NCBI GenBank assembly: GCA_023055425.1
Contig: JALGPY010000003.1
Coordinates: 51,445,891 to 51,509,890, forward strand
From: Linanthus parryae
Lineage: Eukaryota; Streptophyta; Magnoliopsida; Ericales; Polemoniaceae
Reading direction: 5' to 3'
Length of the DNA stretch: 64,000 bases
Shown: positions 20,440 to 31,812 of the stretch, piece by piece
How the letters are laid out: each line of letters starts with the position of its first letter
Numbering within the stretch: the first letter of the stretch is position 1
The notes under the pieces: generated by a model
What the model was told of the DNA's origin: nothing
Databases searched by the model: none
The model's input: only the letters and a program-made list of their open reading frames with translations
Translations under genes and position numbers: made by a program

Positions 20440-21440
20440 AGCAGCAAACACAAACGCGATCTTAATTGATCATCAAAGCCTATCTCTCACGATAGCAGCA
20501 AATGCAAATGCGATCTTAAGTGATCATCCAAAGCCTATCTCTTACGATAGCAGCAAATGCAAACGCGATCTTAATTGATCATCAAAGCCTATCTCTCACG
20601 ATAGCAGCAAATGCAAATGCGATCTAAAGTGATCATCCAAAGCCTATCTCTTACGATAGCAGCCAAACGCAAATGCAATCTTAAGTGATCATCAAAGCCT
20701 ATCTCTCACGATAGCAGTCAACACAAATACGATCTTAATTGATCATCTAAAGCCTATCTCTTACGATAGCAGCCAAACGCAAATGCGATCTTAAGTGATC
20801 ATCAAAGCCTATCTCTCACGATAGCAGTCAACACAAATACGATCTTAATTGATCATCTAAAGCCTATCTCTTACGATAGCAGCCAAACGCAAATGCGATC
20901 TTAAGTGATCATCAAAGCCTATCTCTCACGATAGCAGTCAACGCAAATACGATCTTAATTGATCATCTAAAGCCCATCCCTTACGATGGCAGCCAATGCA
21001 AATGCGATCTTAAGTGGTCATCCAAAGCCTATCTCTTACGATAGCAGCAAAATACAAAAACGATCTCAATCGATCATCAAAATCCTATCTCTCACGATAG
21101 CGGTTTATGCAAGTGCGATCTTATATGGTCTTCTTAAGCCTATCTGTTACGATAGCGATTTATACGCAAAGTGATTTTAGTTGATCACCCAAGCCCGTCT
21201 GTTACGATGGCAACTAACTGCAGAACCATCTTGCTAGATCTCCTAAAGGTCTATCTGCTGCGATAGCAATTTATGCGAGAAACTATCTCAAGCAATTCTC
21301 TAATAAAGCCTATCTTCTATGATAGCAATTCGCACCACTCAACGATCTTAATTGATCTGTTAAAAACTATCTGTTACGATAGCAAAGTTGTGAACGTCAT
21401 CTCATGCGATTTACAACTGCAAGCTCATCCGCCAAGATGG
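20440..21440 (+). repeat. Satellite-like tandem array in the retrotransposon, about 54-56-bp monomers
   Basis: About 18 monomers built on cgatcttaattgatcatcaa, agcctatctctcacgatagc and agcaaatgcaaatg. Adjacent monomers alternate between 'ctctcacgatag' and 'tcttacgatag' forms, giving a dimeric higher-order unit of about 110 bp. That unit is repeated nearly unchanged three times around 20700-20985. Copies become divergent towards 21440. Each monomer contains a short inverted repeat (ctatc...gatag). Arrays of this kind downstream of pol are known for Tat-lineage elements (Ogre, Retand), where they can seed genomic satellites. Confidence 0.9.
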
Positions 21441-22833
21441 CACAGCTGCGAAACTACGATCTCGAATGATCTAGCAAAACGTCCGCAAATTGACATCGCA
21501 TATATGAAATCATTACATGGCATTATGCAAGGCAGAACAAGCCGAAACGCATGCGAAATTGTATTTTGTTGCAAAGAGAGCAGATAATACAAAAGCTATA
21601 TATCATTATGAGTCAAATGACTTACAATTTATCTGTCTAGATAGCAGCTTACAAGCGAAAAGCTCAAATCTAACTACGCAGCCCACATGGCTTACAATAC
21701 ATTCGAAAAATGGCTGATAAGCCAGCAGAGACACGGTACGGAAACCCGGACTGCAAAGAATGAACCGCCCTGGCTTCAAACGCCGGCTACACGATGCCCA
21801 GATCTGCGGGTGAACATCTGTAGCAAGGGGGATCTTGCTCTAAAAAGAGCCACATGAAGCCGTACGCTCGACATCCTGCTATCCGACAAGACCGTTGTCG
21901 GATATGCTCCCCATAACATTTGCCCAAGGAACCACCGGTTCCAGCGAGCAAACTGCAAGCAGAAGCTCCAAAGGGCAAGGGCTCCTTGTAGACGGGGATG
22001 AACACAGCGGTTCGCAACCCTGAGTTCAAGAACGAAGAGGCAAGAAACCCTCCTCCAGGGATGCTGGAGGAGAATTCCGCCATTCATTACGAGACGGTAG
22101 CACGGTCACTTCGGCGCTGCACCTCGCCACGAGGCGGCCGGAAACATGACCTGCACACATAATACACGAAGAAATTTCTTCGAACACACATGAGGTATTA
22201 TCTGCATCCTCTTTATGATGGTTATAAACAGCAATAAGCCTCATAAAGTGGATCTCGGAAACTATTTCTATAGCACAAAGCGCAAACTCAGGATTCAAAA
22301 CTTGAAGTTGCCATGAATCAACGAAAAACAAGCGTTGAAGCCAGCAGTCGTAAGGACTCACGGCAAAGCACATGTTTGGGATGAAGAACCCAAATGGCAA
22401 AGACAGGGTTTATATAGGCCCTGTGGAGGCTCTTCGGTTGCCTAAGATGAGTCACCAAAATTCAAAAAGAGGGTAAGTTCAATCACTTACGCCTTGAAAA
22501 GCGGTAACAATCAATTACCCTACTAAAGGCTACGACGATTCAGTTGCGTATCCTAATAAATGACGGATAGTCATGATTCGGATGGACTTCCCAACGGAAG
22601 CGTGCTTATCTGCCGAGAAATTAGCGCGAAAATCAAGCAGAAAATCAATTGCTGATGTCATAATTGGATATGCACAGAAATGTCCAATCAAATCCCGAAA
22701 AGGGCAAAACGGGCAAACTCTTTGTTTGTTGTTAAAAAAAAGGGGAGAAACCCTAGCAATATTACATTAATGTTTCGAAACGTTACATTAATGTCTCAGC
22801 CATTTTCCTGTTTTCTTTTCAAAATTCGAAAAG
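21441..22833. other. Non-coding internal region between the array and the antisense gene
   Basis: No recognisable protein domain on either strand. Minus-strand open frames near 22400-21776 lack homology I can see. A TATA-like cctatataaacc on the minus strand (about 22408-22419) could be a start signal but nothing downstream supports a gene. A 14-bp word, ttacattaatgttt or close to it, is repeated near 22760-22790. Confidence 0.4.
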
Positions 22834-25800
22834 TCAAAACAAATTCTTGATTAAGGAATCTTGGGGCTCGAACTGCTCGCTCAGCTTCTCCACTTGTTTC
22901 ACTTCTTGCTTCAGTTGCTCGCACTTGGCATTCATTTCATGATACAGCTTCAAAGCTTCATCAACCTTTTGCTTTTGCTGCTCCACCTTCTGCATCTCAG
23001 CTGCGAGATTCTGGTGACCGAGATTCAAAGTTACAGCTGCGCGAATCAGTGTAACTCTGTCCTTGAGGAATTTGAAACCAAGTCTGCCTTGGACTTTGAA
23101 CAGGAGATTTTGGCACATGCAACACAGCAGTTCAGCACTCTGGGCCGAAATGGTCGCAGGTGTAGCCGCAGACAGCTGCTCCAGTATCCAGATGGCTTCA
23201 GTAAGGAATAGCCTCCTGTCAAAAGGTCCGATCTCCAGAGATCTCACAAACGATCGGGGGTATCTGAGACGCATTCGAACCACCCAGTCTACATCGGTTT
23301 GCTTCAAACCTGAGACATCAAAAATGGTTATAATGTCAGAACTCGCAAGCAAATAATGCGACGTGCGAACGGTAAATCTTTACTTACCAGTGCCTTCCAG
23401 AATTTCATGAAGAGAAGGGATGCGGGCCACTGGGTTGTTCGAAGACTGCCCTCGCTCCATGGCTCTCCTATCAGCTGCGAGCTCCAACCTCTCATAGTCA
23501 GGAGGAAGAGTGTAGGCCGCACCAGCTGCGACTACATTCCCAACCTGCGAGCCCCAAATGCTCCACGCAGGAATAGGTGCTTCTGGCTCAGTCATCGCCG
23601 GAGGCGAAGGGACAGCCGAAGTCGCTGGGCGGAGGACACTCCCAGATGCGAAAACATTAGCATCACTTGTCCTTTCTTCCTCACCACCGGTACGGACACC
23701 TTCGTCCATCGGCACAGCATCAGCTTCGACATCATCGGAGAGTTCGATGACATCCTCGAGATGCTCACTCGCGTGTCCAGCGGCTGCGACGGGCTTCTCG
23801 GTATGGGAGCTCGAAATTGGAACATGGGATGCTGAAGGCTGACTTCTCTGCTCCAGCTCAGGTTCCTCAGCATGACCTGCGATACCAAATGCGATAATGT
23901 GAGGTAACTTGTGTTATAAGTTATTTCGCTATCTTTACTAAAGCTAAGAATAAGCACCTCCACGCGAAGGTGGGATTGAGGTATCCTCATCGTACACTAG
24001 GGACGTGGAACCGTGCCCTATCAGTGTATCCTCACTAAGCAAATCTTTAATAGAAGCGTGACCTGGGATGCGAGTAAACCAGTCATGATTTTGCCTCAAG
24101 TGGCTACAGCCTAGTATGCGCATATCACTCAAAATAATTACCTGAGGGTTCTCCGCATTTGCTTACCAACCAACGGCGAATGTCAGGCTTTGACACACCG
24201 TGCTTTAACGCACCCACAATTACATCTCTATAAGTAACTGCGAGATTGAAGATCTCACCTTTATCGCCACCTGCGATCTCTGCGAAGTCCGCTTGGACTT
24301 GCTCTAGCTCTGCTGCATCCTCTCCGGGAACCTCATCTTCCTCCTCCACATGAGGAGCCACTTCTTCGGGAAGCTCGTCTTCCTCGCCAACTGGACGCAC
24401 TAAGTCGTCAACATGCTGCTCCTCGAGGCTCCGCTGTTTCACACGCTCGAGCTCCTCTTCCTCTCGCTGCCTTCTTCTTTCAGCAGCCTCCGCGGCTGTC
24501 TTCCGGGATTCAGCAAGAACATCCTCACTTATAGGATCATCTGAAATGCCAGAATGGGCATCTCTCTTTTGCCTCTTGGCCACAAGGCCACCAACGGCTT
24601 CATCATCATCATCTGCGAATACATAATTGGTTCAAAGAAAAGAACTGCAGAGAAGTCAGGATAAAATGCAAGGAGATGCGACGGAAGTACCTCCTGATTC
24701 TTCCTCGCACATCACAACTGTTGCTTCTTCTTCATCATCACTTGCCTGGGGCTCCTGTCTCTCTTCCTCCTCTTGGTTGAAAGGAACGAAAGTCTCAACT
24801 GCGAGATCTTTTCGCACTTTGCTGGGCATACGACCCTTGCCTTTGTCCTTGATGGAAAGGGACCTCACTGGGGGAGAAGCTGGAGCACTCCTAGGGGAAG
24901 AAATCGTAATTCCCTTTTGCCTAGGTCTCTTCACTCTCGGCGCCGCAGTCGCTGGAGGGGACGGGTCATCTCTAGGAGGAGACGGAGCCGGAGGGTTGTC
25001 TATCAGCGAGTCAGCAAAAGTGTTCATGACTCCGCGAACCTTTGTTTCGACCTCGGCATCCATCCTCCATGCTAGCCGGTACGACTCCCCCTTCCTTCTG
25101 GTGGCAACAATAGTGTCCACCAGCGATTTGGAGCGATCACCAGCTGCGAACCTCCGCACATGACACTGAACAATACAGAACGAAAAGCCATCAGCGCAAG
25201 AAAAAATCAAAAAGCTTAAAGCACATAAGGAAATTGCTTACCTCAGCAAACGCCTTGCTATATTTGATGACCTGCGCGTCACCCTTCTTAATTGCGTCGA
25301 CTTGCTCCTTCAGAATGAAATCGGGGCACAAATGATTCTCGCGGTCCCACAGCGAGTAGCAACCATACTCCGACTCGCTCAAACTGCAATTGGGGCGAAA
25401 CGGAAAAGAGTTTCTCTTGATCAAGGGGGCCCTTCCTGGCTGCGCCGCCGCCTCCGTCTCAATCCTCGTTTGCTGGGCAACCCAGTATGCGAGCCAGTTC
25501 TGGGAACAACCACCTTTGCGAGTCCCCGCAGGCTGCTCAAAGGGAAGATTGCTCATGAAGACCGTCTTGCACTCCTTTGTCAGCAAACGTTTGTAGCACC
25601 CTCTGATAATAGACTGGGGCCAGATCGATGGGGCCACCGCATCGAAACCAAACTGAGGAGAGACCCGAGTGGGGTCAACATCCACTGTAAGCCTTTCATA
25701 CCTTGGCGCGAGCTCACGAATATGCTCTGCAAGGGCAGGAAGGGAACCTCGCAGACACCAACAAAAGAACTCACGATAGCGCTCGTGGAAATGCGGCCCC

Positions 25801-27122
25801 TTTTCAAAGAGAAGGTCTTCTGACAAGACCATACCTTTGGAAGGGTATAGCTTTGGGAACCACCGCACATTCTCAACACGTGTGGCATAGGGCCTGGCAG
25901 TAAACTCCTTTCGTTTGTCGCATATCAAACTCCAAGTGCACTTGGTGTTGCTTGCTCCAAACCATCTCGCAGCTCTTCCGCTGTTGCGCGCTTCTGTCTC
26001 ACCTGGGGGACACCACTTATCAAGTGGGAGGGGAGTTGGAGCATAAGACGGCCAGCGCTCGAAAACCCACATTGTCAAAAAGCTGATATTGACAAAGGTC
26101 AGAACATCGAGGCGGCCACGTGATTCCCTCATCGCCAGAACCAGCTGATCCAGCCTGTAATATAGCGTGCCCAAAACCAAGGGTCCGAGTGCGACTCTCT
26201 GGCCAAGAGCGAGCCTCACGGCAAGTGGCAGCACATGGTAGAAGACCCCGTCATGGGGGTGACCATCAATCAGATACCTCGACAGCCAAGCACAGAGAAA
26301 GGCACAAAGGGTCAAATGATAACCCTTGCCCTATACATAATTCTCGGCCTCCGGGTTCTCGCTCAAAAGCTTCTTAGTAATGCTGCTGTTCGCATAGTCT
26401 CGGAAGAAGTACTGCAACCACTTGTTCCAGGTATTCTTCGCAGACGTATCCACCAGCTGCCAGTTCGGAAGAGGCTTTGTAGTGGTCCACCGAGTGGAGA
26501 TTTTCTTTACCTCTGCTAAGCACTCCTCCATCTGCGCGTACAAGGCCATTTCCGCAGATGTCCTCAAGTGACTCAAGGGGTCCACCTCGCCCATGGGGGA
26601 AAGCTCATACAGCATTTGAACGTCCTCGAGCGTGGGGGCAGCCTCGAACTCAGCAAAATGAAACGTGTGAGTCGCGGGCGAGTAACGGGACAGAAGGTCT
26701 AGAAGCATGGACTGATCCAACTTCACGGCAGCACCCTTCATAGCACGGATAGCAAAGAAAATGCCGGCTTTATCGAGAGTCTCGGCGTGATGATCCAACA
26801 CGTGGTCGATCCACTCATCCATATAGTCCAATTTCTGGACAAACGCCTGAGTAGAAATCGCAGTGTATGGGAAGTGCCCATTCTCGATCCCCAATCGAAC
26901 CACACTCTCGGAGCCAACCAACTCGAGCAAGGCTGAGTTAACTGGGCGAGTTAGTGTCAACAATCGCTCAACTGGAACAGGGTCAGGCATCCTCTTCGCC
27001 TTCACCCTCGCATGATAAAAGTCTTTCCCACCCAGAAAGGGGGCTTTTCGCCACAGAGCCTGCGGAAGCTCGGGCATCTCTTCATCTTCTCTGACGGGTC
27101 TGGTTACTCTTGTCTTGGCCAT
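22834..27122 (-). pseudogene. Antisense five-exon gene encoding a plant mobile domain (PMD) protein; one in-frame stop
   Basis: Exons on the minus strand: 27122-25242, 25165-24691, 24612-24142, 23876-23388, 23309-22834. All four introns are GT-AG (donors gtaagc, gtactt, gtaatt, gtaagt) and phases 0, 1, 1, 1 join cleanly to 1263 codons. Exon 1 begins MAKTRVTRP and carries a PMD-like ('aminotransferase-like, plant mobile') domain, with signature stretches TLCAFLCAWLSRYLIDG, YHVLPLAVRLALGQRVALGP and LVLGTLYYRLDQLV. PMD occurs in host MAIN/MAIL proteins and in several transposon groups. Exons 2-4 encode Pro/Ser- and Glu-rich, probably disordered regions with basic clusters (KRPRQKG, KRQKRD). Exon 5 ends in a Gln/Lys/Glu-rich coiled coil. 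A single UAG (26333-26331) interrupts the PMD, with the same frame open on both sides. The role in the element is unknown. Confidence 0.82.
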
Positions 27123-27789
27123 TCCTGCGAAAGGGCAAGAAAAAGGGGGGAGAAATACCACACCACACTTCAGTTTGAATTTTGGAATTTGAGATCTATG
27201 CAAATCAAAGCAAACAGTTCCGGTACCGATTTCAGAAATTGGGGAGTTGATATTGTTGAAAGATTAAAACGAAGCGGGTTCAAAGATCAAAGCCTCTTCA
27301 CAAATTTCATGGATTTACAGATTCAACGCAGTTCAAGGCAAACACTGGTATTTTAAATCAAAAGTAAACGAGGCCAACCTTGTTTCCTTGAAGCTTGCTT
27401 GGATATACACAATTGGAGAATACGATTTGCAGTTCTGAACTGGTGATTGATTATCTGGATCTGCTCTCGAAGATCTCCGGGTACCATTCACTTCAAGAGA
27501 AAGAAGTGATGCTTTGCAATAATGGGATACAAGGTATTTATCCAAAAGAATGAAGGGTTGCGTCCCTTCAGTAGTCGAATCGCAACCGTCACCGTCGTAT
27601 CGCGCAATCACAGGACGGGCTGACGTCACGCCTAAAACCCTAAAGGTCAGACGGCACGACTCTAGGGGTTTTAGGTCATAATGACACGCACGGGGGCTGA
27701 ACTTACCCGTATTTGAATTGGTGCGTGGCGACGACGCGCATGTTGGTTTCCGCGCATGGAAGCCTATACAGCTATGAGCCTTCACGCGC
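27123..27789. other. Spacer between the antisense gene start and the 3' LTR
   Basis: Should hold the antisense gene's promoter and 5' UTR. No TATA box is compelling; a weak candidate is ggataaata on the minus strand near 27537. No other coding signal is present. Confidence 0.4.
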
Positions 27790-27799
27790 AGAAAGGGGG
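27790..27799 (+). other. Polypurine tract
   Basis: agaaaggggg, ending four bases (ctaa) before the 3' LTR starts at 27804. This is the expected plus-strand priming site of the Tat-lineage element. Confidence 0.85.
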
Positions 27800-27803
27800 C
27801 TAA

Positions 27804-28430
27804 TGTAGATACTGCTTTATGACATGGCAGATCTAGGCCACGTGGCAACCATCCAGCACACCATATTGTGCTCCACACACACAGGATCACCAGCCGAGCT
27901 GATCCATGTGGGGGCTGCGAGACAGAGCCCTCGCATACCACTGCACGGGACTTGTAGGGACTTTGTGGTTTGGAGGCTAGAGTAAGCCCTGTCGCGTGCG
28001 AGCCAAGCCCGCACGCGACCTTTAGTAACTGTTTTGAGAGATTTATGGCACGAGCTCCATAAACCCGGTCAATCCGGTCAAACCCGGTCAACCTCGTAAC
28101 GGTTCCGGTATTCGCGCACCACGTGCTGTAACGGTCCCTATATGCTCGGACGAACGTGCCGTTATGGTTAAGCTAATTAAGCCGCCATCAATGGGCGCAT
28201 TAACCACACTACAACGGTCACGTTCTCCAGTATATATATATCGTTAACCTTTCCATACAAAGGAGGAACACACTGCTATACGCGGAAGCTCTGCCAAACC
28301 TCTGTCTCTCTCTCAGACATTGCTACTGACTTACTCTCTCCCTACACACACCCCTATTCTTCCTGTGCGATCCCTGATCCACTACGCACGGTGTACACGG
28401 AGGTCTCCCTGCCGGAATCTCTTGTGCACA
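27804..28430 (+). repeat. 3' LTR of the Tat-lineage element
   Basis: Same 627 bases as the 5' LTR except g at 28107 for t at 13502. Followed directly by the ataac target duplication at 28431-28435. Confidence 0.97.
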
Positions 28431-31400
28431 ATAACTTTGACATAAAAGATCAACTTGAATTCCCCTTGATAACAATCTTGTCAATATCGGAAGTGAATTG
28501 TGGTATATTCTCCATACAGTAAATAAAAGCTTTTTTGGGATTTGGAGCTTCCAGAATTTTTGTAGCCAACCTCGATTCACAGTACCTGAGGATGAAGACG
28601 CAACTGGATTGGTTCTATTCCTTTGAGCCTCGTAACCACTAGAGACAGTGTATAGGCCATCTTCCGTATGTTTCCAGTAAAACTTGTCAAATGGTTCAGA
28701 GTTGTGAATCGGTATGGACCGAATAATTTCCCCATCAATAGGCCAAATAATCTGGTTGATACGGTCTTCATTCCAGTTACCAGATCCTTCCTCTATAAGC
28801 CAATTTACTCTTAAATCTTCCATACCTTGGGGACAGGGGGTAATCACCCTGTGAGTCGTTTGCCGCGGAATCCAACAATCACCAAAAATCTTGACGTTTC
28901 TCCCATTTGCAATCTTCCACATTAAGCCTGACTTCAGAAGATCTCTACCCGCCAACATACTTCTCAAAGCATAAGAAATTTGAGAATTATGTGCGGGTTT
29001 GAAATCAAGAATATTAGATTGTTTAAAATACTTTGATTGGAAGACTCGACTTACTAGACTGTTTGGGTAGCGGATAATCCGTCAAGTCTGTTTTGCCAAA
29101 AGAGCCACATTGAAATCACGAAAATCGCGAAAACCAAGCCCTCCATCTTGTTTGCTTCGCTTTATCGTGTCCCAAGCTACCCAGCACATTGCTCTCTTGT
29201 CGTCACTACCACCCACCAGAATTGTCTAACAAGTTTTTCCATATCATGGCATACCTGAATAGGAAGAAGAAAAAACCCCATAGCATAATTTGGTACAGCT
29301 TGAGCCACAGCTTTGATTAACACTTCTTTCCCTGCTGGAGATAAGTACTTTCCCTTCCACCCCTTAGCTTTCTTTCCAATACGCTCAATCAGATGGCCAA
29401 ATTTGTGCTTTTCTTTTTCCTTCCAAAAGCTGTTGGTAAACCCAGATAGTTATCATGCTGCTCCACCAATTGAACACCACACAAATGACTGAGTGTAACC
29501 TGGTCAGCTGGACAGACGTTATCCGAAAAAATAACAGACGATTTTTCCAAATTGAGCTTTTTTCCAAAAGCAGCTTCATAGTCCTGTAAAATAGTTCTCA
29601 AAACCATTATCTCAGGCATAGTAGCTTTAGTAAAAAGCAAACTGTCATATGCAAATAATAAGTGAGAGATCACTGGTCCTCCTCTTGATGTCGTAGCTCC
29701 TGTAAGAGAACCATTCTCAACTGCAGTGGATAGCTGACGAGATAAAGTCTCACTGACAAGGTCAGAAGAAAGAGATAGGGGGATAACAGACACCCCTGTC
29801 GCAATCCTCTTTCAGGAGTGATATGTCCATGAACCTCCCCATTAACTATTAAGCTGTATGTAGGTGTGGTAACACAGCTCATCACTATCTTCACCCAGTT
29901 GCTGCCGAAGCCCATTGTCACTAATACTGCTTCTAAGAAATCCCATTCAACTCGATCGTAAGCTTTACTCATCTCAGCCTTGAATGCCAGATAACCTTCT
30001 TTTCCTTTCTTCCTACTCTTCATAGAATGCAGAATCTCAAAAGCAGTTAAAATATTGTCAGTAATCAGTCGCCCTGGGACAAAGGCACTTTGATTTTCTG
30101 AAATCAGAGAATCAAGAATATCTTTCAGTCGATTCGCCAACGTTTTAGTTACTATCTTGTAGATAGTAGAGCATAAACTTATGGGACGTAAATCATTAGC
30201 CTTATGCACTTGTTTAATTTTAGGGATAAGTGCAATAAGAGTATGATTGAACCTGGTGATATCGTCGACTCCATTCAACAGGCGAACACAGGTCTCCTCC
30301 ACTTCCTCTCCCACGATAGGCCAGAATCTCTGATAAAACATAGCTGGAAATCCATCTACACCTGGAGCTTTTAAGGGAGCCAATTGCTTCACTGTTGCCC
30401 GAACTTCCTCCACCGTGAAACTCAACTCCAAAGCCTCTCTCCGTGCAGCCGTAACTAAACCAGTAATACCACCCAAAATTGGGTTCATCTGTTGTCTCGT
30501 AGGGAGAGACGAGGTGAAAATGGAGCGAAAATAGTTCTCTAAGGCCGAGACTATTTGTGGTGTTTTAGTTAGCCAAGTGCCTGCTTCATCTTCCAATCCC
30601 ATTAACCGATTTCTATTGCGCCGAATAAAAGCTTTTCTATGAAAATATCATGTGTTCTTGTCGCCTTTACGTAGCCAGTGGTCTCTAGAGCGTTGCTTCC
30701 ACATCTCCTCTTCCTTTAGAAGGATTTGGAGAATATGTTCGCGAACATTCTTCGATTCTGCTATAACACTTGCTGACTGAGGGACCCCATTAAGTGACTT
30801 CAATCTGTCTCTGAGCTGTCTTAATTGGTTTCGGACATTATCAAAAACTTCCCTGTCCCTGTCCCATTCCCTGTAGTTCCTAGCTTTGTATCAACTGTTG
30901 CACCTAACTCAGTCCAAGAATCTCTGACAATCGATTCACAACCCTGATGTTGAAGCCACATTGCTTCAAACTGAAATCTTATTTTGACATGTACATTCCT
31001 TAGAATACTCAGATTCCAAGAAACTCTCAAAGGCACGTGATCAGATACCTCCGCTACTAGGTGTTGAACATTAGCCTAACCAAATAAATCTGACCAACTA
31101 TCCGTTGTCAGACACCTGTCTAACCGTTCTCTGATAGACGCTTCATCTCCATGATTATTTGACCAAGTAAACTGATTACCTGAAAAACCCATATCGCGTA
31201 GATGGAGTTTATCAATTACATTACAAAACCCTCAATTTGTCTGAAGGAGACTGGTCTTCCTCCTTCCTTTTCTGACATTGAAGAGAATGCATTAAAATCT
31301 CCAACAACACACGAAGGTTGGTTTCTTGGCCACATTTTCTCGAGCAAAGCCCAAGAGTTATGTCTTTCTTCCCTTACCGGATCACCATAGAATCCGGTTA

Positions 31401-31707
31401 GATAACCTTGTTTCTCATCACTGATAACTGTAAAAGAACCATGAATATGAAAATTTGACCAGTTTATTAACTTGAACCTGATCTCAGTATCCCACATCAT
31501 GGCTAAACCTCCCCATCGATCTACACAATCCCTGAAAATACCATTCTGAAAACCAAGCATATCTTGAATCCGTCTCATCTCCGTTGCATACATTTTTGTC
31601 TCCATCAAAAAGACCACGTTTGGCTTGTGTCTCCTCACTAAATCGCGAAGAGACAAAACGCTACAGGGGTTGCCAAGCCCCCGTACGTTCCAACTTAGGA
31701 GACTCAT
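28431..31707 (-). pseudogene. LINE copy 1: endonuclease, reverse transcriptase and zf-RVT remnants
   Basis: The endonuclease begins at 31707 (LLSWNVRGLGNP, FLMETKMY, TGFYGDP, CVVGDFNAFSSM) and is stopped near 31216. Its continuation (GNQFTWSNN, RERLDRCL) is in another frame. RT occupies about 30602-29389: KAPGVDGFPAMFYQRFWPIV, SENQSAFVPGRLITDNIL, KAYDRVEWDFLEAVL and RGLRQGC. A frameshift near 29790 then precedes the catalytic box, which reads LLFAYDSLLF instead of the family's FADD form, so one catalytic Asp is Tyr. The zf-RVT region (28967-28436; VKIFGDCWIPRQTTHRV, then FDKFYWKHTEDGLYTV) is cut by the gypsy insertion at 28431. Confidence 0.82.
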
Positions 31708-31812
31708 TGCGACTGGCTAGGCTGAACGTCAGCCTTAGCCATTTCTATATTCGGGTACTTTTGGGCTCCCCCTTCCGCTGTCGGAATCCGCTCACCGGAA
31801 ACCTGATTACCA

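Larger units (their letters stand above)
13199..28430 (+). mobile_element. Young Ty3/gypsy retrotransposon, Tat lineage, 15.2 kb
   Basis: A complete LTR element: 627-bp LTRs (13199-13825, 27804-28430), 5-bp target duplication ataac (13194-13198, 28431-28435), primer site at 13829-13845 and polypurine tract at 27790-27799. Sense strand: gag-protease, one in-frame UGA, then RT, RNase H, a second archaeal-type RNase H and integrase. The extra RNase H places it in the Tat clade (Ogre/Retand/TatII-III relatives), and there is no chromodomain. Downstream of pol come a tandem-repeat array (20440-21440) and an antisense five-exon gene (27122-22834). The LTRs differ at one base (13502 t, 28107 g), so insertion was very recent. 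It interrupts the older LINE copy 1. Confidence 0.95.

Noticed and set aside
20440..21440. Regular direct repeats suggesting a CRISPR array
   Set aside because: Monomers are contiguous with no unique spacers, in a plant retrotransposon; this is a satellite-like tandem array.
24627..25163. Plus-strand frame of 178 codons inside the retrotransposon
   Set aside because: It is antisense to exon 2 of the spliced PMD gene and arises from its Ser/Pro/Glu-rich composition.
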